Assembly: GCF_008642295.1 (NCBI RefSeq)
Contig: NZ_CP029190.1
Span: 1,178,001-1,242,000, forward strand
Reading direction: 5' to 3'
Length of the DNA stretch: 64,000 nt
Origin: Streptomyces venezuelae
GTDB lineage: Bacteria > Actinomycetota > Actinomycetes > Streptomycetales > Streptomycetaceae
Positions within the stretch are counted from its first letter, which is position 1, and every line of letters begins with the position of its first letter. Below the pieces are notes generated by a model. It had not been told where the DNA came from and did no database searches. It saw only the letters and a list, made by a program, of their open reading frames with translations. The position numbers and the translations under genes are program-made. Shown here in pieces: positions 33,973-41,971 of the stretch.

Positions 33973-35271
33973 ATGCCCGAACCCCGTACGCCCGAACCCC
34001 CAGGCGCACTCGGATCGGCGATGCGAAACGGCCCGCGCCGGTTCCTGTTCTCCTGGTGGCCGTGGCGGTGCTGGGGCTACCACCTCTCGGGCGCGGTGCT
34101 CGGATATGCGGTACTGGCCGTCCTGGCCGTGCTGACCGGAGCCGGGGTGCTGCTGGCGCTGCTCGGCATCGGGCTGGTGCTGCTGACCCTGGCAGCGGTG
34201 TCCGGAGTGCCCCTCGGGGCCCTGGAACGGCGGCGGCTGCGGCTTGTGGAACCGGTGCCGGTACCGGCCCCGCACGGCATCCTGGCCGGGGCGGGTCCGC
34301 TGTCCTGGCTGCGGACCCGGCTGCGGGAGCGGTCCACCTGGCGGGAACTGGGGTACGCCCTGCTGCTGGCGCTGGCGTTCGGCCCGGCCGGATTCGGGGT
34401 GACCGTCCTGCTGGCCTTCTCGTGCATCCTGTTCGCCACGCCGGTGATCGTGTGGGCCATCGCGCCCGACACCGTGATGCTGATACCCGGCCGGGCGGTC
34501 TCGGGACCCCTGGAGGGGCTGGGCGGGACCGCCGTCGGGCTGCTGGGGCTGGTGGTGGCGGCGTACGCGGCTGCGCTGCTGGCCCGGGCCCAGGTCCGTA
34601 CCGCACGGCTGCTGCTGGGGCCGCGCGAGGAGGACGGCCGGGTGCTGGAGCTGACCCGGTCCCGGGTCCGGCTGGTGGACGCCTTCGAGGCCGAACGGCG
34701 GCGGATCGAGCGGGACCTGCACGACGGGGCCCAGCAGCAGCTGGTGGCGCTGAGCATGACACTCGGGCTGGCCGAGCGGGAGCTGCGCGGGGTGCCGGCG
34801 GCGGCCGGGGCCGCCGAGCTGGTGGCCCGGGGCCGCGGCGAGGCCCGGCAGGCCCTGGAGCAGCTGCGGAACCTCGTACGGGGCATCCATCCGCAGGTCC
34901 TGACCGATCACGGGCTGGCCGCCTCGGTCGCGGAGGTGGCGCTGCGCCATCCCGTCCCGGTGACGGTCGATCTGGACGTGCCGCGGCTGCCCGAGCCGGT
35001 CGAGGCGACGGCGTACTTCTCGGTCACCGAGGCACTCGCCAACTCGGCCAAGCACAGCGGTGCTTCGCGGGTCGAGGTGACCGGCCGGATGGCGAAGGGG
35101 CTGCTCGTCGTGGCCGTCACCGACGACGGCCGCGGCGGTGCCGACCCGTCCGCCGGGGCCGGTCTGGCCGGGCTCGCGGACCGGCTGGCCGTACTGAGAG
35201 GCAGACTGGTGGTGTCGAGCCCGGTGGGCGGGCCGACCGAACTGCGTGTGGAGGTACCGTGCTCCGGCTGA
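33973..35271 (+). CDS. Two-component sensor histidine kinase (NarL-type partner)
   Basis: A 432-residue membrane kinase. Four to six hydrophobic spans lie in residues about 30-215 (for example GYAVLAVLAVLTGAGVLLAL and GVTVLLAFSCILFATPVIVW). The phosphoacceptor is His250 in ERDLHDGAQQQLVAL (HisKA_3), followed by a GHKL ATPase with SVTEALANSAKHSGA (N box) and DDGRGGADPSAGAGLAGLADR (G box). The signal is unknown; there is no obvious extracellular sensor domain. Its last 13 bases overlap the start of the response regulator gene, so the two are translationally coupled. Confidence 0.95.
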   Translation: MPEPRTPEPPGALGSAMRNGPRRFLFSWWPWRCWGYHLSGAVLGYAVLAVLAVLTGAGVLLALLGIGLVLLTLAAVSGVPLGALERRRLRLVEPVPVPAPHGILAGAGPLSWLRTRLRERSTWRELGYALLLALAFGPAGFGVTVLLAFSCILFATPVIVWAIAPDTVMLIPGRAVSGPLEGLGGTAVGLLGLVVAAYAAALLARAQVRTARLLLGPREEDGRVLELTRSRVRLVDAFEAERRRIERDLHDGAQQQLVALSMTLGLAERELRGVPAAAGAAELVARGRGEARQALEQLRNLVRGIHPQVLTDHGLAASVAEVALRHPVPVTVDLDVPRLPEPVEATAYFSVTEALANSAKHSGASRVEVTGRMAKGLLVVAVTDDGRGGADPSAGAGLAGLADRLAVLRGRLVVSSPVGGPTELRVEVPCSG

Positions 35272-35918
35272 TCCTGGCCGAGGATTCCGTGCTGCTGAGG
35301 GCCGGGCTGGCGGAGGTGCTCACCCGCAGCGGGCACCGGGTGATCGCGGCGGTCGGCGATGCGGCGGCCCTGCGCGAGGCGGTGGCCGCGGAGCGGCCCG
35401 ACGTGGTGGTCACCGATGTCCGGATGCCGCCGGACTTCCGGGACGAGGGGCTGCGGGCCGCCCTCGAACTGCGCTCCACGGACGCATCGTTGCCGGTCCT
35501 GGTGCTGTCCCAGTACGTGGCGACGGCGTACGCGGCCCAGCTGTTCACCGGCGGTTCGGCAGCCGGGCTGGGCTATCTGCTCAAGGACCGGGTCGGCGAG
35601 GTCGACGAGTTCCTGGACGCACTGGAGCGGGTGGCGGGCGGCCAGACGGTGATCGACCCCGAGGTGGTACGGGTCCTGCTGAGCCACGGCCCGACGGCGG
35701 ACCGCCCGCTGGCCCGGCTGACCCCGCGCGAGCGGGAGGTGCTGGCGCTGATGGCGGAGGGCTTCAACAACCAGGCGGTGGCGGCCCGGCTGTTCATCAC
35801 GGAGGCGGCCGTGGTCAAGCACGCCGGGAGCATCTTCATGAAGCTGGACCTGGACCCGACGGAAGGCAACCGCCGGGTCCTGGCCGTACTTGCGCACCTG
35901 CGGGGCGCCCCGTCCTAG
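35259..35918 (+). CDS. NarL/LuxR-type response regulator
   Basis: A 219-residue regulator. The receiver domain carries acidic residues in ILAEDS, phosphoacceptor Asp53 in VVVTDVRMP, and the conserved Lys in YLLKDRVGE (near residue 109). The C-terminal LuxR-type HTH (about 152-215) is LTPREREVLALMAEGFNNQAVA followed by LFITEAAVVKHAGSIFMKL. It starts at GTG 35259, inside the 3' end of the kinase gene and preceded by GAGG. It is the partner of that kinase; its targets are not known. Confidence 0.95.
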   Translation: MLRLILAEDSVLLRAGLAEVLTRSGHRVIAAVGDAAALREAVAAERPDVVVTDVRMPPDFRDEGLRAALELRSTDASLPVLVLSQYVATAYAAQLFTGGSAAGLGYLLKDRVGEVDEFLDALERVAGGQTVIDPEVVRVLLSHGPTADRPLARLTPREREVLALMAEGFNNQAVAARLFITEAAVVKHAGSIFMKLDLDPTEGNRRVLAVLAHLRGAPS

Positions 35919-36014
35919 TGCTGTGACCGGAGTTCTCCACAGCCGATGCGTACGAGCCGCCCGCCGGGCTACCGTGACAGGGATCACTCGGGCTACGGGA
36001 GGGGAGCGTCAGGG

Positions 36015-36512
36015 ATGCTGGAGCAGGAGTTGGCCACGGTGGCGGCGGTGGCCGCCGCGGGTGGAACGGCGGTGGTGCAGGCCGCCGGGACGAGTGCCTG
36101 GGAAGGGCTTCGGCACGGAGTCGCCCGCTGGTTCGGACGCGGCGATGCAGAACGCGAACAGGCCGCGCTGGACAACCTCGACCGTACGGCGAGTGCGCTG
36201 GAGACCGCCCGGGAGGCCGAGGGGGCCCAGGCGGAGCAGGTCCGCAGGGATCAGGCCGTGGTGTGGCAGACGCGTATCGAGGCAAGGCTGGAGGACCTGC
36301 GCGGAAGCGAACAGACCGTTGCCCACGAGGAGCTGGCGGCGCTGCTGACCGGCCGCGCCCCGCAAGGCGGCCCGACGGCAGGTCCGGGCGGACTGGCCGT
36401 CAGCGGCGGCCTGGGCGGCATCCACGCCCACGACAGCGCGACCGCCGCCGGCGTCATCAACGGGGGTGTCCACATCACCCGCCCTCCGCAGCCGGATCCG
36501 TCCCAGGGCTGA
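36015..36512 (+). CDS. Small coiled-coil protein upstream of the STAND/HExxH giant gene
   Basis: A 165-residue protein that I do not recognise by name. The N-terminal MLEQELATVAAVAAAGGTAVVQAAG segment is mildly hydrophobic, the centre (about 45-110) is a charged helix likely to form a coiled coil, with EREQAALDNLDRTASAL and AQAEQVRRDQAVVWQTR, and the C-terminus ends in Gly-rich GGLGGIHAHDSATAAGVINGG. The same GG-rich theme recurs at the N-terminus of the next protein (SGSGVSVGSMGDRAHIVING), which suggests the two interact. The ATG at 36015 was chosen because GGGGAG lies eight bases upstream; ATG 35946 is in frame. It precedes the giant gene by 56 bp. Confidence 0.75.
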   Translation: MLEQELATVAAVAAAGGTAVVQAAGTSAWEGLRHGVARWFGRGDAEREQAALDNLDRTASALETAREAEGAQAEQVRRDQAVVWQTRIEARLEDLRGSEQTVAHEELAALLTGRAPQGGPTAGPGGLAVSGGLGGIHAHDSATAAGVINGGVHITRPPQPDPSQG

Positions 36513-36568
36513 ACGGACCGGCCAACCCCAGCCCACCCGCCGCCGATCCGGGCGGCGCCGGCGTACCC

Positions 36569-39500
36569 GTGGTGCAGTCGAGCGGGAGCGGCGTCTCCGT
36601 CGGTTCCATGGGCGACCGAGCCCACATCGTCATCAACGGCTTGCCCCTCCCGGTGAGCGCCCCTCCCGACCCGGTCGGCACCGGCCCCGGCCAGGCACGG
36701 GTGTGGCCACCGCCCGCCGAGTCGACCGTTCCCCTGGCCCTCCCGCAACGGAGGGTCTCGGAAGGCCGCCTGCGGGGACGCGACGGACTGGTGACCGAGC
36801 TGACCGTCGCGGCGGCCCGCCGCGGCAGCGGGGACCCGCAGGTGCCAGGTGTCTGGCTGCTGTCCGGAATGGGCGGGTGCGGCAAGACCACCGTCGCCCT
36901 GGAGACGGCCCACCAGCTGGCGGACGCCTCAACGCGCGTGTGGTGGGTTTCGGGATCGGACGGCGGAGAGCTGTTCTCGGCGCTGCGGGCGGTGGCGTTC
37001 GCGGCCGGTGCCCGGCCGGCGGACTTCGCCCGGGCCCATCCGGCGGATGTGCTGTGGAATCGCCTGAACGCCCTCACCACCCCGTGGTTGCTGGTCCTGG
37101 ACAATGTCGACGACCCTGCCGTCCTGGCAATCGGCCCCACCCCGACGCCCCGGCGCACCGGATGGCTGCGCGAGCCGGACCGTCCCCCGGGGACGGTGCT
37201 GATCACCAGCCGTGAGTCGCGCGGCGAGCGTTGGGGGGACTGGGTCCACATGGTGGGCGTCGGCCTGCTGTCGAACGAGGACGGCGCGCGGGTGCTCGTC
37301 GACTGGGCCCCGCAAGCGGGAACCACACCGGAGAGCACCGCTCAAGAGGCCGAGGAGCTGGCCGAGCACCTCGGGGGACTTCCGCTCGCACTCGACCTCG
37401 CCGGCTCCTACCTGGCCCGGGCGCTGGCGAGCACCTGGCCGTCGCCTGAGGTGCCGGACACCTTCGTCGGCTATCGCCACAGCTTCGACGCACGCCTGGC
37501 CGACATGGCCTCCGACCCGGACATCGACCTCGACCCCCGCGAGCGGACCCGCCGGGCGCTCGTGAGCACCTGGGAACTCTCCCTGGACCACCTGCACGGG
37601 CAACAGATCGACCTGGCACGGCCGCTACTGCGGCTGCTGTGCGCTTTCGGACCCGCCCCACTGCCGTACCTGGCACTCCTCGACTCCGGAGTCCTCTCCC
37701 GGAGCGAGCTCTTCGAAGACCCGGACCGCACCCGGCTCCACAAGGCACTGGACGGCCTGGCCGGATTGCGGCTGGTCACGGTCGAAGTGACACGACTCGA
37801 CGCCGGTACGCGGGGCGGCGACACACAGAGACGGGTCACCATTCACCCCATGGTCCGGGCTGCCGGCCGTGCCCACCCCGATTTCACCGCGCAGGCTCCG
37901 CAGTTGCTCGGTCTCGTCACAGAACTCCTGCTCCGGGTCACCGGCCCCCTCCAGTCGGCCAACCCGGCGGACTGGCCGATGTGGCGTGCGATCGCACCGC
38001 ATTGTGACGCCGCCCACCGTCTGTTGTCGGCCTGCGAACACCGGCTCGACGGGGACATGGATCCGGACCTGGTCACCGCGGCCACCGAGCCCTCCGTCGG
38101 CGCGGCCGAATACCACAACTACGTGGGGATGTACGGCGAGGCGATCTCCGCGCTCGGTCTCGTCTGCGCCACCAGGACGCGGCTGCTCGGCGGCGGGCAT
38201 CCCGCCACGATCGCCGCGCGGCTCCAGTTGGCCTGGGCGCTGCGCGGGAGCGGGGATCTCACCGGGGCGGACCAGTTGTACGAGGAGGTGGCGCGGGCCG
38301 CCGCAGACGCACTGCCGGCCGGTCATCCGTACCTGCAATCGGTGCGGACCGGCCGGGCGCGCACGCTCCGGGAGCTGGGACAGTACGAGCAGGCCGAACA
38401 GGAGCTGAACGCGGCGCTCGCCATGCGCCGGCGGGACCCGCAGACCGCCCCGATCGGCATCCTGCGCATCCGGCACGACCTGGCGATGCTGGCGCACAAA
38501 CGCGGTCGGTACGAAGAGGCCGTCGTCGAGCTCCGAGACATCGTCCGGCGGATCAGATCGCTGGCCATGGAGGGCGATCTGGACACGCCGACCGTGGAGG
38601 TCAGTCTCACACGCGCGTTACGTGATGCGGGGTATGCGGAGGAGGCGGCGGGAACGGTCGAGAGCGCGCTGGAGACGTACCTCCGGGTGCTCGCACCCGA
38701 CCACCCCCATGTGCTGCTCGCCCGCCATGAACGCGCCCGCCTCCTCCGGGATCACGAGGAGGAACCCGAACTGCTGGAGCGGGCGAGGGAAGAGTTCGAG
38801 CACATCTGGCGGACCAGCGAGCGCCGGCTGGGATCCGACCATCCCGACGTCATAGCCGCCCGGCACGAACTCGCGACGGCCTGGCACCTGCTCGGCCGCC
38901 CCGATCTCGCCGCCGAGCACTTCCGCGAGGCACTGGAGGCGGGCAAGCGGCGGCTGGGCGAGGACCATCCCGATGTCGTCGTCGCCGCCCGCAACCTCGC
39001 CAATCTGCTCGGCTCCCCACCGCCCTACGAAGGAAGCACGATGAACGACGAACGGGGCGGCCCGGAGCTGCCGCCGTACGCCGGGGACCTGACCGCGATC
39101 ACGCTGGAGGATGCGCTCTCCCCCGAACGCGACAGCGCCGACGCCCACCCTGACACCGCCCGGATCCTGTCCCGGTTCGTCCGCCCCCGGCTGAGCCGCG
39201 GCGGAGCCAATCCGGCCGGCGCAGGCTTCTCCGGCGGGTGTGGTGGTGGAGGAGGGGGAGGGGAAGGATGGCGGTCCCGTGCGCAACACGGGCCGTTGTC
39301 CCCCACCTATCGTCCGTCCCGCGAACGTGGGGGCGAGCACGCGTCCGAAACCTCCTTCCCGAGCCATGCCGACCTCCGCATCCTGGCGACCGGCCAGGAG
39401 GACCAGATCATGGCCGAGCAACTGAGAGCCCGACAGCGCGGTGCGCGCCTGCTGGCCCTGGGTGAACTCCTGCGCCGCGCGGACCTGCCCGAGTACCGCC

Positions 39501-41149
39501 GATCGGACACGGCTCCGATGATCTCCCGGGTGCGGGACCTCCTCCTGGAAGCCGACGACCGCTCCCAGTCGTCCGTCACCGCCGTCCTGCTCCATCCGTC
39601 CGTCGGCCGCTGGCTGAGCCGGGCGCTCCGTGCCCTGTACCGGGATCCCGTCCCGGTCGGACCGTCCGCCCCGTCGGCCGCCGACCTGCTCCGTCTGCAC
39701 GCTGTTGCAGCGGCGGTCGCGGTCCGGGCCGAGCTCGTGTTCACCCTCCCGCTCCCGGTCCGCGACGGATTCGTCTCGCTGCCCTCGCTGGGGGCCGCGG
39801 ACCTGCGTTCGGCCGGGAACACCACGGCCCGCATCACCGCGGCGATGGGCGAGGCCCAGATCAGGTGTGGGGACACCACGGTCCGGCTGCCGGAGCGGGG
39901 CTCGGTCCCCAGTCCGGGGTGGATCCCCTTGCCGTATGTGCGCACTCCCGCCGAGGGGTTCCCCGCCTTCCGCCTCGTCCTGGACGACATCGATCCCTAT
40001 CGCGAGACCGACGGTCCGACGGCGCCGTCCCGGCTGAGCCCCCCTGAGGTCGAACGCTGGCAGCAGCAGATCAGTGAAGCGGGAAAGCTGCTGGTCGAAA
40101 CGGTGCCCCGGCAGACCTCCGCCGCGATGGCGACGGCCCTCACCACCCTGACTCCCCGGCCCGAGGCACCGGGCGATGTGATGACCTCGATCTCCGGCAG
40201 TGAGTCGTTCGGGGGCGCCATCCTCAGCAGTCCCCCGGACGCGGTGGAACTCGCCTCGACCCTGATCCACGAGTTCGGGCACATGAAGCTGAACGCCGTC
40301 CTGGACTCGGTCGACCTGTATGTGAAGGCGGCAGAGGAGCCGGAGGAGGAGGCAGCGGTGAAAGGGCCCTTGTACTACGCCCCTTGGCGTGACGATCCGC
40401 GCCCGCTGCCGGGATTCTTCCAGGGCGTCTTCGCGTTCTTCGGCGTGGTGGACTTCTGGCGGAGGCTCTCGCACCGTGCGGAATGGGAAACTCTCCGGCG
40501 CAGCCGGTTCCAGTGGTTGTACTGGCGTCAGCAGACCCTCGACGCGTACGCCGTCCTGTGTGCCTCTCCTCGCCTCACCGAGACCGGCAGGCAGTTCACG
40601 GCGATGATGCGCGAGTCCACCGACTCGTGGACCGACCACACCGCCGTGCCATACGAGTTGGCGGCACTCGCCTCGGATGCCGTGCTGACCCACCGGGTGC
40701 GCTGGCGCCTGCACCATCTGCGCCCGGAGGCCGGCGCCGTGGCCGAGCTCGCCGATGCCTGGGCGTCCGGCGCGCCGCGTCCCCCCGGCCGGCCGGCCGT
40801 CACCGTGCACCCGGACCCGGAGGTGCCCTCCCTCAACGAGCACACGGCCTTGCTGTGCCGGGCAGCCGCCGCCGGCCGGGTACCGCCGTGGCCCCTGCCC
40901 GCAGATCCGACGGCCCGGCTGCTCCTCACCCTCCGGGGGCCCGGCGCCGAAACCGGCGACACGGCTGTCGACACCGCGGCGGCCATACGGTCGCTGACCC
41001 ACTGTCCGGAGATCGTCCGGGGCGTCCACGACCGGATTGCCACGCTGACCGGCTCGCCGCCGGCCCTCGCCGAGCTGGCCGCGTGGATCGACATCCCGGA
41101 CGGCGCAGCGGGCTCCTCCGACCTGCCGTCGACGGACCTCGGACACTAG
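36569..41149 (+). CDS. STAND NTPase-TPR-HExxH peptide hydroxylase fusion (1526 residues)
   Basis: One uninterrupted frame encodes four parts. Residues about 85-330 are an NB-ARC/STAND ATPase: P-loop GMGGCGKTTVALE near 98, LLVLDNVDDP, TVLITSRES. Residues about 500-820 are tetratricopeptide repeats (for example LGEDHPDVVVAARNLANLL). Residues about 825-920 include an acidic stretch and a Gly-rich run. Residues about 930-1526 match the aKG-HExxH-type peptide beta-hydroxylase family: ILATGQEDQIMAEQLRARQR, LHPSVGRWLSRALRAL, HEFGHMKL (His1234, Glu1235, His1238) and APWRDDPRPLPGFFQG. An in-frame ATG at 39041 with GAAGGAAG upstream could make the hydroxylase as a separate 702-residue protein. The N-terminal start is uncertain (GTG 36569, GTG 36572 or ATG 36608). 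No radical SAM enzyme is nearby. The stop overlaps the convergent ABM gene's stop (CTAG, 41146-41149). Confidence 0.85.
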   Translation: MVQSSGSGVSVGSMGDRAHIVINGLPLPVSAPPDPVGTGPGQARVWPPPAESTVPLALPQRRVSEGRLRGRDGLVTELTVAAARRGSGDPQVPGVWLLSGMGGCGKTTVALETAHQLADASTRVWWVSGSDGGELFSALRAVAFAAGARPADFARAHPADVLWNRLNALTTPWLLVLDNVDDPAVLAIGPTPTPRRTGWLREPDRPPGTVLITSRESRGERWGDWVHMVGVGLLSNEDGARVLVDWAPQAGTTPESTAQEAEELAEHLGGLPLALDLAGSYLARALASTWPSPEVPDTFVGYRHSFDARLADMASDPDIDLDPRERTRRALVSTWELSLDHLHGQQIDLARPLLRLLCAFGPAPLPYLALLDSGVLSRSELFEDPDRTRLHKALDGLAGLRLVTVEVTRLDAGTRGGDTQRRVTIHPMVRAAGRAHPDFTAQAPQLLGLVTELLLRVTGPLQSANPADWPMWRAIAPHCDAAHRLLSACEHRLDGDMDPDLVTAATEPSVGAAEYHNYVGMYGEAISALGLVCATRTRLLGGGHPATIAARLQLAWALRGSGDLTGADQLYEEVARAAADALPAGHPYLQSVRTGRARTLRELGQYEQAEQELNAALAMRRRDPQTAPIGILRIRHDLAMLAHKRGRYEEAVVELRDIVRRIRSLAMEGDLDTPTVEVSLTRALRDAGYAEEAAGTVESALETYLRVLAPDHPHVLLARHERARLLRDHEEEPELLERAREEFEHIWRTSERRLGSDHPDVIAARHELATAWHLLGRPDLAAEHFREALEAGKRRLGEDHPDVVVAARNLANLLGSPPPYEGSTMNDERGGPELPPYAGDLTAITLEDALSPERDSADAHPDTARILSRFVRPRLSRGGANPAGAGFSGGCGGGGGGGEGWRSRAQHGPLSPTYRPSRERGGEHASETSFPSHADLRILATGQEDQIMAEQLRARQRGARLLALGELLRRADLPEYRRSDTAPMISRVRDLLLEADDRSQSSVTAVLLHPSVGRWLSRALRALYRDPVPVGPSAPSAADLLRLHAVAAAVAVRAELVFTLPLPVRDGFVSLPSLGAADLRSAGNTTARITAAMGEAQIRCGDTTVRLPERGSVPSPGWIPLPYVRTPAEGFPAFRLVLDDIDPYRETDGPTAPSRLSPPEVERWQQQISEAGKLLVETVPRQTSAAMATALTTLTPRPEAPGDVMTSISGSESFGGAILSSPPDAVELASTLIHEFGHMKLNAVLDSVDLYVKAAEEPEEEAAVKGPLYYAPWRDDPRPLPGFFQGVFAFFGVVDFWRRLSHRAEWETLRRSRFQWLYWRQQTLDAYAVLCASPRLTETGRQFTAMMRESTDSWTDHTAVPYELAALASDAVLTHRVRWRLHHLRPEAGAVAELADAWASGAPRPPGRPAVTVHPDPEVPSLNEHTALLCRAAAAGRVPPWPLPADPTARLLLTLRGPGAETGDTAVDTAAAIRSLTHCPEIVRGVHDRIATLTGSPPALAELAAWIDIPDGAAGSSDLPSTDLGH
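39041..39280 (+). other. Internal start and Gly-rich precursor-like linker within the fusion gene
   Basis: ATG 39041 is preceded by GAAGGAAG at a good spacing, inside the giant gene. The 80 residues that follow are acidic (MNDERGGPELPPYAGDLTAI), then basic, then end in NPAGAGFSGGC and a run of glycines. This leader-plus-Gly/Ser/Cys core layout looks like a ribosomally made precursor peptide, but here it is fused in frame to the hydroxylase. GC preference at third positions is weaker from about 39270 to 39350, consistent with a linker or with an old frame change. Confidence 0.4.
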
Positions 41150-41880
41150 GGGGTGCTCTCCGGGCCCGGGGCCAGGCTCAGGGCGGGCAGGTAGCGGCGG
41201 AAGCCGTTGCCGGTCACCCCGGGGAAGTCGAGCACCTTTCGCCATTCGGGGGTGTCCGAGCCGATGCCCCGGCCGGGCGCGGCCAGCGCGTCGGCATGGG
41301 CCTGCTCGCTCTCCCACTCGGCGTAGTTGAGCATCCGCCGGTCGTCCGTACCGAGGTGGAAGGTGCCGGAGATACCGCCGGGCGCCGGGGCCGGTTCGGT
41401 GGCCAGGGCGTCGAGCACCAGGTCCACCCAGGCCTGCGGCGCACCGGGGTCGGTGCCGTCGAACTCGGCCTCCACGGCGACTACGCAGCCCGGGGCCTTC
41501 GTCCCGGCGCCCGGGCCCAGGCCCAGCGAGCGGTACGGCGTGTACGAGTGCAGCTCCACCCGTTCGATGCCGGGGACCGCCGCGTCGATCTCTGCGTTGC
41601 GGTCGTCCCTGAAGGTGCGGGAGAACTCCTCGTAGGCCGCCTCGTCCGTCCACTGCGAGTAGTGCAGGAGGGTGTCGCCGTCGGTGCCGATGTGCACCGT
41701 GTACGAGAGGAGTCCGACCGTCGGCCAGGGGCGGCTCTGCCAGGCCCGGGCGATGGCGTCGACCGCGGCCCGCTGCCGCTCGGGGGTGCCGACCCGCCAG
41801 GTACTGGCCTTCACGTGCCCCACTCCGGGGTGGGCGAGGTCGGGGCGGGCATCGGGCTGGATCGTGGCGGTGGCGCTCAT
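41146..41880 (-). CDS. Antibiotic biosynthesis monooxygenase (ABM) fold protein, two domains
   Basis: A 244-residue protein with two dimeric alpha-beta barrel (ABM-type) domains. Domain 1 (about 20-110) has VKASTWRVGTPERQRAAVDAI, VGLLSYTVHIGTDGDTLLHYSQWTDEAAYEEF. Domain 2 (about 135-235) has VAVEAEFDGTDPGAPQAWVDLVLDAL, GISGTFHLGTDDRRMLNYAEWESEQAH. ABM proteins are often cofactor-free oxygenases, but many have no known activity, and the duplicated form is common in Streptomyces. It begins at ATG 41880 with AAGGA upstream. It is convergent with the giant fusion gene, with stop codons overlapping by four bases. Confidence 0.85.
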   Translation of the reverse strand: MSATATIQPDARPDLAHPGVGHVKASTWRVGTPERQRAAVDAIARAWQSRPWPTVGLLSYTVHIGTDGDTLLHYSQWTDEAAYEEFSRTFRDDRNAEIDAAVPGIERVELHSYTPYRSLGLGPGAGTKAPGCVVAVEAEFDGTDPGAPQAWVDLVLDALATEPAPAPGGISGTFHLGTDDRRMLNYAEWESEQAHADALAAPGRGIGSDTPEWRKVLDFPGVTGNGFRRYLPALSLAPGPESTP

Positions 41881-41971
41881 GACGGTGTCGTTTCCTTCCG
41901 TTCCGGGGGTCCGGCGGGCCGGCCTGCCGGTGTGCCGGCGTGCCCGCGTTCGATGGATCGATCTTCCGACC

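Noticed and set aside
33233..34135. A rightward 300-residue Arg/Pro-rich protein overlapping the Pro/Ala-rich gene
   Set aside because: It is an antisense shadow with no ribosome site, running into the histidine kinase start.
36015..36512. The small protein as a FxSxx-COOH precursor peptide
   Set aside because: It is 165 residues long and ends in PQPDPSQG, not FxSxx, and no radical SAM enzyme is present.
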